Positions 1 through 7,321 of a DNA stretch of 23,597 bases are shown here, one piece after another. Numbering within the stretch: the first letter of the stretch is position 1; every line of letters begins with the position of its first letter. The notes under the pieces were generated by a model. That model was not told the DNA's origin, did no database searches, and saw only the letters and a program-made list of their open reading frames with translations. Made by a program: the position numbers and the translations under genes. Source of the DNA: Desulfotomaculum sp. (GTDB lineage: Bacteria > Bacillota > Desulfotomaculia > Desulfotomaculales > Ammonificaceae); contig DTYU01000109.1 of NCBI GenBank assembly GCA_012961725.1, positions 1 to 23,597 on the forward strand, written 5' to 3'.

Positions 1-803
1 GCGGTCTCCTCTTGGAAGCGGTGGCTGTTTTGGGTATATCCATTGTAGAAAGCGCGCTTCACACCGGGGGACTTATCTTCAAGCGCATTCAGCGTTGCCT
101 TGTAATGCTTGAATTTCGCTTCGGCGGCGTAAGGGCAGCGGGCTTGAAGCGCCTTGATTCCGTGCAGCCGCGCGAATGCGGTGATCTCATCCTCGCTCTG
201 GAGCGCGAGCGGCTTTATCTTACGGACAAAACCGTTCTCGGCCGGCAGGACAGGCAGCCCCTTAGCTAAGTAGTGGAGGTCCCACCGCAGGAGGTTTGCG
301 AAGAGGGCGGCGGACATGTCGTCGAGGGTGTGCCCGGTCGCAAGGGCAAAAGCGCCGGACTTCCGTGCATACTCGTTCATAATGTGTCTCTTCGTAACGC
401 CGCAGATGGCGCAGAGACGGGGGTAGCGGCGGGCGATAGCGGGAATCGTTTTGCCGAACTCCTCCCGGAGGCTTATGACATGCAGCGGAATGCCTCGGGC
501 CGCGCAGAACTCCTCGCAGGTCCTCCTGGAGGCAGGTGAGAAGTCGCCGTCTACAATCCCGAGGTCGATGAAAAGACCTTCGACGCGGTAGCCAAGCCGG
601 TCCAGCACCAGCGCTGCAACCAGGGAGTCCTTCCCGCCGGAGAGCGCCGCCACAACCCGCTCTCCGGGCGGCATCATTCGGTACTTCTTTATCGTGTGGG
701 CCACCTGCCGCAGGAAAAAGGCGTCAAGGTGCTCCTTGCAGAACGCGGCGTTGTGGGCCGGGAACTTGACGAAGGCCGGTGCCTTGCAGACACGGCACTT
801 CAT
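1..803 (-). CDS. ttuA: Partial TtuA/TtcA-type tRNA 2-thiolation protein (C-terminus beyond window)
   Basis: The minus-strand frame opens with ATG at 803 and runs off the left edge without a stop (267 codons visible). It has an N-terminal zinc-finger pattern (C3, C6, C22, H25), the PP-loop SGGKDS at residues 55-60 that adenylates the target uridine, a CxxC pair at C131/C134 and a lone C223. These three cysteines sit almost exactly where TtuA places its [4Fe-4S] ligands. The family transfers sulfur to tRNA (position 54 for TtuA, often in thermophiles); TtcA and NcsA are close relatives, and the C-terminal zinc finger that would favour TtuA lies outside the window. A GGGGTGA ribosome site precedes the ATG. 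The gene starts 32 bases after the NFACT stop on the same strand, so the two are probably co-transcribed. Family assignment is firm; the exact tRNA target is inferred. Confidence 0.85.
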   Translation of the reverse strand, partial: MKCRVCKAPAFVKFPAHNAAFCKEHLDAFFLRQVAHTIKKYRMMPPGERVVAALSGGKDSLVAALVLDRLGYRVEGLFIDLGIVDGDFSPASRRTCEEFCAARGIPLHVISLREEFGKTIPAIARRYPRLCAICGVTKRHIMNEYARKSGAFALATGHTLDDMSAALFANLLRWDLHYLAKGLPVLPAENGFVRKIKPLALQSEDEITAFARLHGIKALQARCPYAAEAKFKHYKATLNALEDKSPGVKRAFYNGYTQNSHRFQEET

Positions 804-835
804 TGCTTCACCCCGCTATAATTTTACTATACCGC

Positions 836-2608
836 TCATCTCTTAGCACCGGGAAGCTCCTCCGTCTGCCGTTTCAAAAGAACCTCTGCCGCGCCGGGGT
901 CGGCATAAAGGGTTTTTTCGCCGCTGTAAGTGACGAAACCGGGGCGGGCGCCTTTAGGACGCTGAACGTTGGCGCGCCGGGTCCAGTCCACGGGAACTTT
1001 CGTGCTCCGGCGGGACTGGCTGAAATAGGCGGCCAGCGCCGCTGCTTCGGCAAGCGCCTTGCCCGACGGCTCGCGTCCGGCGGTCTTAAGGATGACGTGC
1101 GCACCGGGCACGCCGCGGGCGTGAAGCCACAGGTCGCCGGCGGCGGCAAGCCGGAAGGTTACATATTCGTTCTGCCGGTTGTTTTTGCCGACCAGGATAG
1201 GAAATCCGTCGGCGGACAGGAGCTTAAGCGGCTGCGGCTCTTCCCCCTTTTTTTCTTTGCCCGTTTCTGGAGACAGATATCCTTGTCCCGCGAGTTCCTC
1301 CGCTATCTCCGTTAGTTCTTCTAAGCTTGCGGCCTGTTCGATGGCGGTAACCACACCCGTCAGGTAGGCAAGCTCTTCAGTCAGGCGCTCTTTTTCCTGT
1401 GCGGCATGGCGGCGGGCGGCGCGTGCCTTGGCGTATTTCTTGAAGTATCGCTGTGCGTTTTGCGACGGAGTCAGGGACGGATCGAGGGGGATGGTGACCA
1501 AGGGAACGTCGGGCGAGTAAAAGTTTTGCAGTACCGCTTCCTCCGACCCGGGCCGGAGCCGGTAGAGATTGGCGGTGAGCAGCTCCCCGTATAGGCGGTA
1601 GCGCTGCGGATCGGGCTCGCCAAGAATGCCCTCGATAGTCTCCAACTTGCGGGTAAGGCGGCGAATCTCCCTTTGGACGCACTGCTCCAGGCAGCGGCGC
1701 CGGGTATTGAATGCCGCAGATTCAGCCCGCCCCAAGTAAAACCGGTCCAGCACTTCGTTCATCGGTGCATAAACCCTGTCGCCGCTGTCCTGGGACGGAT
1801 CGAAGGGAGCGTATTCTACAGGTGATCCGTTTCGGATCACCAGCGTTGGCGCAGCCGATCCGGTTGTTATGGATGAAACAAGTTTCACCAGCGAACCATA
1901 GAGCCGCCGGTACTCGTAAAGTCCGCACTCGCCGACCGTAATGCCGGGCGGAAGTTCGGCCCGGGAGACGATTTCGCGGGCGGAGTAAAGGCTCAGACCC
2001 TGGTAAAGCCGCTGGATGGCCTGTGCAACGTCTGTCTCTATAGGCTGCGCGCTGACGGCGGCGGTGAACTCCTCTTCCGTTGCCGTTATGGGGTCGGCCT
2101 TGCCGGCGGGCGGAGGCGGTGTATAGGGCTGACCGGGCAGGACCTCCCGGTACCGGCTGACGCTGTGGGAATACCGTTTGGCGGCGTCGACAATCTTGTT
2201 TTCTGCAGCGTTAACGAGGATAATATTACTGTGCTTACCCATAATTTCGGCAATCAGGAGGCAGGCTGTCGGGCGGCCGAGTTTGTCGGTGCCCGTTGCC
2301 GCGATTTGCAGCACCCGCTCGAGGTCCGGCTGGGTGATTGAGGTTATCCGGCTTCCCTCAAGGTGGCGGCGGAGGGTGGAGCAGAAAAACGGCACCCTGT
2401 CAGGGTTTCGAGGATCGGACTGCGTCAGGTGAACACGCGCGGCATCGGCGGTAGCCGAAAGCATGAGGCGATGCTTTTCACGGTTTTTGCGGATCAGCAG
2501 TACGATTTCCAGGATCCCTGGCTGGAATACGCGCTCGATACGGCCGCCCGCAATGGCCGCCTTGAGTTCGCGGGTTACACTGAATAGCACAAGGCCGTCG
2601 AAGGGCAC
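836..2608 (-). CDS. rqcH: NFACT/RqcH-family ribosome quality-control protein (Rqc2 homologue)
   Basis: The product is 590 aa, the usual size for bacterial NFACT proteins (also called FbpA/fibronectin-binding). In B. subtilis RqcH binds peptidyl-tRNA on split 50S subunits and recruits tRNA-Ala to add C-terminal alanine tails to stalled chains. The N-terminal NFACT-N domain begins with PFDGLVLFSVTRELK, a central region around residues 360-470 is rich in charged residues and likely coiled coil, and the C-terminal NFACT-R domain carries DGFPILVGKNNRQNEYVTF and DLWLHARGVPGAHVIL. The frame is open upstream to 2815, but I place the start at GTG 2608: it gives the family N-terminus and follows a GAGGTGG ribosome site by six bases. 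Residues 97-98 are Glu-Arg where B. subtilis RqcH has the functional Asp-Arg pair. It is divergent from the DUF3866 gene and followed by the tRNA thiolase gene. Confidence 0.92.
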   Translation of the reverse strand: MPFDGLVLFSVTRELKAAIAGGRIERVFQPGILEIVLLIRKNREKHRLMLSATADAARVHLTQSDPRNPDRVPFFCSTLRRHLEGSRITSITQPDLERVLQIAATGTDKLGRPTACLLIAEIMGKHSNIILVNAAENKIVDAAKRYSHSVSRYREVLPGQPYTPPPPAGKADPITATEEEFTAAVSAQPIETDVAQAIQRLYQGLSLYSAREIVSRAELPPGITVGECGLYEYRRLYGSLVKLVSSITTGSAAPTLVIRNGSPVEYAPFDPSQDSGDRVYAPMNEVLDRFYLGRAESAAFNTRRRCLEQCVQREIRRLTRKLETIEGILGEPDPQRYRLYGELLTANLYRLRPGSEEAVLQNFYSPDVPLVTIPLDPSLTPSQNAQRYFKKYAKARAARRHAAQEKERLTEELAYLTGVVTAIEQAASLEELTEIAEELAGQGYLSPETGKEKKGEEPQPLKLLSADGFPILVGKNNRQNEYVTFRLAAAGDLWLHARGVPGAHVILKTAGREPSGKALAEAAALAAYFSQSRRSTKVPVDWTRRANVQRPKGARPGFVTYSGEKTLYADPGAAEVLLKRQTEELPGAKR

Positions 2609-2759
2609 AGAGAACCACCTCGGAAAAAGATAAACCGCCAAGAGACCAAGAACGTCTAATAAGACTCCGGGCAAGGCTTGCAGTTCTATATTGTCAGATT
2701 CCAAAAAGATCCGTTCACGGTTCGGGTTTGAGTATAACAGGGAGGAAGAGGGGACGTCA

Positions 2760-3860
2760 ATGGAAGGAGGAATTGGACCGCTGGTGCGCATCAGGCCGGG
2801 CAAAATCATAAGCATAACATCGTCCCGGCCGGGGGTTGCAGAGGTTCTGGTCGAGGCAGAAGGCCGCGAAGAAAGGGCGATCGCGTATACCGCCTTTACC
2901 GGCAGGCTCGAACCCGGAGATGAGGTGCTGCTGAATACAACTGCGGTGGTGAAGGGGCTCGGCAGCGGCGGGTATCACTTTGTGCTGGCAAACCTCTCGC
3001 GGAGGGGGCTCGATACCCCTAAGGCTGGACATATCATGAAACTCCGCTACACCCCGGCACAGATCAAGGTCCTGGCGGCAGAGGAACCGGAAAGCCCCTA
3101 CCACAATCTCCTGCGTGAGGCCGATAACCTCGCAGGTACACCGGTGGTTGCGCTGGAGCTCCACAGCCAGTTGGCTCCCGTTGCCGCGGCGGTCTGGAAG
3201 CAGGGGAGGGGAAGGTTGCGGCTCGTATACCTCATGACCGACGGGGGGGCGCTGCCGGCTGCGTTCTCGCGTACGGCTGCAACGCTGAAGGAAAAAGGAC
3301 TGTTAGCGGCAACTGTAACGGTAGGGCACGCCTTCGGCGGCGATTTCGAAGCGGTGAACGTTTACAGCGGGCTGCTTGCTGCCAAATACGCAGCAGGCGC
3401 TGATGTGATTGTCGCCGGAATGGGACCGGGAGTGGTTGGAACCGCAACGCGCTACGGTACCACGGCGCTCGAACAGGGAGAGACCGTCAACGCCGCGCAC
3501 GTTCTGGGAGGGCTGCCGGTGGCTGCGCTGCGCCTGAGCTTCGCCGACCCGCGGCCAAGGCACCGAGGGGTGAGCCACCACGCCCTGACCTCGCTCGGGC
3601 GGGTTGCCCTTGTACCGGCCACCGTGCCGGTGCCCGCGATAGCGCCTGAAAAGGCAGCACTCGTATCGGCGCAGCTTAAGTCTGCAGGATTGGCGGAGCG
3701 CCACCGGCTGGTGACCGTAGATGCCTCAGAGACCTTCGATGCGCTGGACGAGTTAGAGATAGAGGCCAGCACGATGGGACGGGGACGCGACGCCGAGCCG
3801 GAGTTCTTCTTGGCCGCGGGCGCCGCCGGCCTGGTTGCGGCAGGGTTAGCCCTGGGGTAA
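2760..3860 (+). CDS. DUF3866 family protein
   Basis: I recognise this as the DUF3866 family of Firmicutes, which has no established function. The 366-aa product starts with a small beta-rich segment (LVRIRPGKIISITSSRPGVAEVLV, split here by no obvious linker) followed by an alpha/beta body with Gly-rich turns such as VIVAGMGPGVVGTATRYG near residues 218-235, and ends in a hydrophobic Ala/Gly-rich tail. No catalytic motif is obvious, and no signal peptide is seen. ATG 2760 is chosen over the upstream in-frame start at 2691 because GGAGGAAGAGGGG lies just before it and the family begins at this point. It is followed, same strand, by spoIIM and xerD, an order known from other spore formers, which suggests but does not prove a link to sporulation or cell-cycle functions. 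Confidence 0.82.
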   Translation: MEGGIGPLVRIRPGKIISITSSRPGVAEVLVEAEGREERAIAYTAFTGRLEPGDEVLLNTTAVVKGLGSGGYHFVLANLSRRGLDTPKAGHIMKLRYTPAQIKVLAAEEPESPYHNLLREADNLAGTPVVALELHSQLAPVAAAVWKQGRGRLRLVYLMTDGGALPAAFSRTAATLKEKGLLAATVTVGHAFGGDFEAVNVYSGLLAAKYAAGADVIVAGMGPGVVGTATRYGTTALEQGETVNAAHVLGGLPVAALRLSFADPRPRHRGVSHHALTSLGRVALVPATVPVPAIAPEKAALVSAQLKSAGLAERHRLVTVDASETFDALDELEIEASTMGRGRDAEPEFFLAAGAAGLVAAGLALG

Positions 3861-4199
3861 ACCTCCCGGGTTAGTTGAGCCGCTTCTGAATAGAGTCTTT
3901 GAGCGTCCCCCGTTGGCCGGCGCAGAGTTCGGCGATATAGGCGAAAACCTGTCGGGCCGGACCGATTATGTAAATGGCGTAAGGCAGCACGAGTTGCTTC
4001 ACCTGCACGACCCCTTCGGCATATCAAAGCCTACCTTTGCTTCAGGTTAATTTCTATGCCAACTGTTCGGTATTTATACCCGGCACCCGGCAGACCGAGT
4101 GCCGGGCACTCCCGGAATATGAACCGCCCGGGCGGCATAGGATTGGACAGGGAAACAGGGGTCTTAGAGAATGCCCGGATGGCGGCGGGAGTGGTGTGA
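3861..4199. other. Spacer between DUF3866 gene and spoIIM
   Basis: Apart from the possible small minus-strand gene at 3871-4002, the spacer holds a hairpin at 4079-4106 with arms CCCGGCAC and GTGCCGGG and a 12-base loop. No T-run follows, so it is not a convincing intrinsic terminator. No clear promoter for spoIIM was seen. Confidence 0.5.
3871..4002 (-). CDS. Possible small protein (43 aa) of unknown function
   Basis: A short minus-strand frame runs from GTG 4002 to TAA 3871. It begins VKQLVLPYAIYIIGPARQVF and ends with LKDSIQKRLN: a hydrophobic N-terminal half followed by an amphipathic, charged tail. GAAGGGG lies eight bases upstream of the GTG; an alternative in-frame GTG at 4008 is too close to that site. 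I do not recognise the protein. Composition looks protein-like rather than random, and it occupies what would otherwise be an empty, convergent spacer between the DUF3866 gene and spoIIM. It may instead be chance; no homology could be tested. Confidence 0.4.
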   Translation of the reverse strand: MKQLVLPYAIYIIGPARQVFAYIAELCAGQRGTLKDSIQKRLN

Positions 4200-4871
4200 T
4201 TGGTCCACCGTTACCCCTTTCTCAGGAGATCCACACTTAGCTTGGGCGGTACCCTCCGTGGCCTCTGGCTGTCATCTTTACGGCGCTGTTGGCTTTTGTA
4301 CCTTATCGCGTTTCTTTTTTTCGGGTCAGGATTCTGCTGGGGAATAGAAAGCGCTTGCAAGCTTGACAAAGCGGAAGCGGCGCAGTTGGAAGATTACCTC
4401 ATCCCGCTGACAACGCCGGGTTACAGCTCCGAAAACGACAGAAAGACTGTCTTTTCGCAGGCGGCTGTGCGAAACACCCTGCCCCTGGGAGTGATGTACT
4501 TAGCGGGGCTCACCGTAATCGGCATGCCGGTAGTGGCCGGGGTGCTGTTTTTGCGCGGGTACGCCCTTGGTTTTACCGGCGGTTTCCTGGTGCAGCACAA
4601 GGGCGCATACGGTTTCTGGTTGATCCTAACGGAGGTCTTCCCGCAAAACGTGATCCTTACGGTGGTCTTTATCGTCGGGGCAGTGGCTTCGCTCTCGTTC
4701 TCCCTGCTTTTAGTACGCCGGGGGTTTCACCCGGAGACCGCCGTATTTCCGTGGTTCGTCCGTTATACGGGGATGATGGCGCTGCTGGCCGCCGCCGCGC
4801 TTGGTGCGGGATTGGTCGAAGCGTACGTGGTTCCGGGAGTAGCAGGGGTTCTCTTGCCGCTGTTGGAGTGA
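4200..4871 (+). CDS. spoIIM: Stage II sporulation protein M
   Basis: The 223-aa product matches SpoIIM in length and membrane pattern. SpoIIM joins SpoIID and SpoIIP in the septal complex that degrades peptidoglycan so that the mother-cell membrane can engulf the forespore. Hydrophobic segments lie near residues 30-50, 94-118, 120-132, 139-172 and 189-222, with the conserved-looking RGYALGFTGGFLVQ stretch and LTEVFPQNVILT in the core. A stop codon lies directly upstream in frame at 4197-4199, so TTG 4200 is the first possible start; GGGAG eight bases before it supports this choice. A hairpin with a T-run follows the stop. The next gene is xerD, and in B. subtilis spoIIM is also close to xerD (ripX). 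In B. subtilis spoIIM is mother-cell (sigma-E) controlled; no such promoter could be defined here. Confidence 0.9.
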   Translation: MVHRYPFLRRSTLSLGGTLRGLWLSSLRRCWLLYLIAFLFFGSGFCWGIESACKLDKAEAAQLEDYLIPLTTPGYSSENDRKTVFSQAAVRNTLPLGVMYLAGLTVIGMPVVAGVLFLRGYALGFTGGFLVQHKGAYGFWLILTEVFPQNVILTVVFIVGAVASLSFSLLLVRRGFHPETAVFPWFVRYTGMMALLAAAALGAGLVEAYVVPGVAGVLLPLLE

Positions 4872-4904
4872 TAAGCGGTCTGTAGTCAAAGGTCAGTTTG
4901 CATC

Positions 4905-4937
4905 TCCTTCTGGTATGGGAAGGAATTTTTATTCTTT
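4905..4937 (+). terminator. Probable intrinsic terminator after spoIIM
   Basis: Arms TCCTTC (4905-4910) and GAAGGA (4919-4924) enclose an eight-base loop and are followed by ATTTTTATTCTTT. The stem is short and not very GC-rich, so strength is uncertain, but position after the spoIIM stop fits. Confidence 0.55.
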
Positions 4938-5130
4938 GGGAGAACTTTCTCTTCTAACAAAAATTTGACTCAAGCGCAATGACCCAACCGCAAAGGGCAG
5001 TGTTCTTGAAAATAGATCGCGTCGAAAGGCATAGCGGCAGAAGGGGCTCCGGCGCGGTTTTTTCACCATCATGGTGGGGCCCTTACGATTCTTCCGGCTC
5101 CGGCATTGGGCAACCGCAAGGGGAGAGACC

Positions 5131-6021
5131 ATGTTGCTCCAAAAATGGCTTCAGGAGTTTCTTGATTACATGCGGGTGGAACGTGGATTGGCGCAGAATA
5201 CCCTTTTGGCTTACCGGTCTGACCTTACCCACTTCAGTGATTTCGTGAAGAAGCGCCGGTTTGCAGTGCCCGGAGGCTTGCGGGACGCTCTGTTAGCCTA
5301 TCTTTTGGAGCTGCAACGCACAGGACTTGCCGCCGCGACAGTAGCGCGGCGATTGGCGGCGCTCAAGGCGTTTTTCGGTTTTTTGGCCCGCGTGAATTAT
5401 CTGCAGGAGGACCCGGCTGGGGAACTGAGTTCTCCCAAGCTGATCCAGCGGCTGCCAAGGGTTTTGACTCAACAGGACGTGGAAAGGTTGCTGATTGCCC
5501 CGCGCTGCAACACCCCGATAGGGTTGAGGGACCGGGCGATGCTTGAGTTAGCCTACGCCACCGGAGTGCGCGTTTCAGAGCTTGTGGGGCTTGACATGGA
5601 GAGTGTAAACTTCGAAGCCGGCTATGTCCGCGTATTCGGTAAAGGCGCCCGGGAAAGGATCGTTCCGTTAGGGCGGATTGCACTGCATTGCCTTGCCGAA
5701 TACTTAGAACGGGGAAGGCCGGTTTTAGTGGGCGGGTACGGTGGCAAGTCGCTTTTTGTAAACCGCCGGGGTGAAAGGCTGACAAGGCAGGCCTTTTGGA
5801 AGATGCTGAAGGGCTACGCTAAGGCTGCGGGTGTAAATAAGAAGCTCTCCCCGCACACGCTCAGGCACTCCTTTGCCACCCACCTGTTGGAGAACGGGGC
5901 GGACCTGCGGGTGGTACAGGAGCTCTTAGGACATGCCGACATCGGCACCACCCAGGTATACACCCGCATTACCCGCAAGAGGCTCCGGGAGGTCTATGAC
6001 TTTTCTCACCCGCGTGCCTGA
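5131..6021 (+). CDS. xerD: Tyrosine recombinase XerD/XerC family
   Basis: The 296-aa product is a site-specific tyrosine recombinase of the type that resolves chromosome dimers at dif. The N-terminal core-binding domain spans about residues 1-90 (GLAQNTLLAYRSDL, with a SAM-like fold expected). The catalytic domain carries all six family residues: R147 (ATGVRVSEL), K171, H242 and R245 (PHTLRHSFATHLL), H268 (LLGHADIGTT) and nucleophile Y277; these lie within two residues of the E. coli XerD positions. The frame extends upstream to 5071, but ATG 5131 follows GGGGAG at good distance and gives the usual N-terminus. I favour XerD over XerC because spoIIM-xerD neighbourhood is shared with B. subtilis ripX, though sequence alone cannot exclude XerC. 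The fur gene that separates them in B. subtilis is absent here. whiA follows. Confidence 0.93.
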   Translation: MLLQKWLQEFLDYMRVERGLAQNTLLAYRSDLTHFSDFVKKRRFAVPGGLRDALLAYLLELQRTGLAAATVARRLAALKAFFGFLARVNYLQEDPAGELSSPKLIQRLPRVLTQQDVERLLIAPRCNTPIGLRDRAMLELAYATGVRVSELVGLDMESVNFEAGYVRVFGKGARERIVPLGRIALHCLAEYLERGRPVLVGGYGGKSLFVNRRGERLTRQAFWKMLKGYAKAAGVNKKLSPHTLRHSFATHLLENGADLRVVQELLGHADIGTTQVYTRITRKRLREVYDFSHPRA

Positions 6022-6123
6022 GGCGTGTCTTACCGTAATGTTCCACCGCAACGAGTTTTCCGGACAGTCATTGAAACTTAGCCTATACGTAATTATTTCG
6101 CTCGACCCGACCGAGTTGGGGCT

Positions 6124-6153
6124 TTGAGCTTAAAGGGCATATAATGGTACAAT
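6124..6153 (+). promoter_or_regulatory. Sigma-A type promoter for whiA
   Basis: TTGAGC (6124-6129) and TACAAT (6148-6153) are separated by 18 bases, 20 bases before the whiA ATG. A nearby TATAAT at 6140-6145 is too close to this -35 to pair with it. Expected start of transcription is near 6160, giving a very short leader. Confidence 0.55.
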
Positions 6154-6173
6154 AGTACAAGGTGTAACTATAG

Positions 6174-7118
6174 ATGAACACCCAGTCTTTTTCCGCGGCA
6201 ACAAAAGGAGAACTTGCCAGGATAAAAGAGGAAAGGCCCTGCTGTTTACTTTGTGAGCTGGCCGGGCTGGCTAAGGCTGCCGGAAGGGTAAAGAACGAAA
6301 ACAATACCGCACGCTTGGAGATTCGCACTGAAAATCCGGCGGTAGCCCGAAAGGCCTTTCAGTTGGTACGGGCGGTTTTTGGCAAGCAGGCTGCGCTTTT
6401 CGTCCGTCAACAGCGTCGGCTCCGGCGAAGTAAACTTTATCGCATCTGTGTACCGGGAGAATTTACCCAAGCAGCCTTAAAGCTGGGACTGACGGACCGT
6501 TTCGGACACCCTGTTTCCGGCATTCGGCGCGCCTTCCTGCGGCGGGAGTGCTGCCGGAGAGCTTATTTGAGGGGCCTCTTCCTTGGCCGCGGTTGGGTCA
6601 GCGGTACCGCTTTCGCCTATCACCTTGAGTTCGCGGCTGCTTCGAAAAGGTCGGCAGAGGACGTGGTTGCGCTGCTGGGACAGTTTGGATTGAAAGCCCG
6701 AATAACAGCCCGAAAGAACTGTTTTGCGGTCTACTTAAAAAAAAGCGGCGCGATCGGGGACTGCCTAAGGTTGATGGGTGCAGCCGGTCCGCTTTTAGAA
6801 CTTGAGAACACCCGGGTTTTCAGAGAGGTCAAGAACCGGATAAACCGCCTGGTGAATTGCGAAACAGCGAATCTCAACAAGACGGTCGAAGCGGCGCTGC
6901 AACGAAAAGGCGAAATCGGTTTTATAAGTGCACGGATCGGGTTGGAGAATCTGCCGGAGGAACTCAGGGAGCTGGCACGGCTCAGGCTGGCGCACCCTGA
7001 AGCCAGCCTGAAGGAGTTAGGCGAAATGGTACGTCCTCCGCTTTCAAAGTCATGTGTAAACCACAGGCTGCGGCGGCTGTCAACCATTGCACGGCAGATA
7101 CAGCAAGAAAAGAACTGA
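6174..7118 (+). CDS. whiA: DNA-binding protein WhiA
   Basis: The 314-aa product is WhiA, a protein with an N-terminal homing-endonuclease-like (LAGLIDADG-derived, inactive) fold and a C-terminal helix-turn-helix. In streptomycetes it is a sporulation regulator; in Bacillus it influences cell division and chromosome segregation. Seen here: CCLLCELAGLAKAAGRV near residues 23-39, RAYLRGLFLGRGWVSG followed by YHLEF in the central domain, and the signature LSKSCVNHRLRRLSTIA near the C-terminus, close to the usual SKSGVNHRLRRL. ATG 6174 follows AAGGTG by nine bases. In most Firmicutes whiA ends a rapZ-yvcK-whiA set; here xerD lies upstream and neither partner is present in the window. gap follows about 200 bases later. 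Confidence 0.93.
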   Translation: MNTQSFSAATKGELARIKEERPCCLLCELAGLAKAAGRVKNENNTARLEIRTENPAVARKAFQLVRAVFGKQAALFVRQQRRLRRSKLYRICVPGEFTQAALKLGLTDRFGHPVSGIRRAFLRRECCRRAYLRGLFLGRGWVSGTAFAYHLEFAAASKRSAEDVVALLGQFGLKARITARKNCFAVYLKKSGAIGDCLRLMGAAGPLLELENTRVFREVKNRINRLVNCETANLNKTVEAALQRKGEIGFISARIGLENLPEELRELARLRLAHPEASLKELGEMVRPPLSKSCVNHRLRRLSTIARQIQQEKN

Positions 7119-7321
7119 TTGACTGTTTTGAGCGGCAATATTGATAGAGAATCCCACGCTGGAATTGGAACAACTTGCTCCCCCGGCGCGTAGCGACCCG
7201 TGTAAAAGGAAGGATATTGATACGCCCTCATCAGCGAACCACGGATCCTATACTCATAATAATTTCGAACTTCGAACTGTTTAAGTTAGAACCATTTTCA
7301 GGGAAGGGGTTGAGCGTTGCA
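7119..7321 (+). promoter_or_regulatory. gap leader region with repeat modules
   Basis: The leader holds the 14-mer AGCGAACCACGGAT (7233-7246, repeated at 15883-15896), a tandem heptamer TTCGAAC twice (7264-7277), and a 36-base module (7274-7309) that matches 27 of 36 positions of the tpiA leader. TTGACT at 7119-7124 resembles a -35 box but has only a poor -10 partner (TGATAG), so no promoter is called with confidence. Confidence 0.45.

Noticed and set aside
3452..4027. Minus-strand frame of 191 codons across the end of the DUF3866 gene
   Set aside because: Mostly antisense to the DUF3866 gene with shadow-like Arg/Ala/Ser composition. The other frame (3871-4002) is the more protein-like one in the spacer.
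5064..5076. Perfect palindrome CACCAT-C-ATGGTG before xerD as terminator or operator
   Set aside because: Six-base arms with a one-base gap; T-run precedes rather than follows, and no regulator site is recognised.
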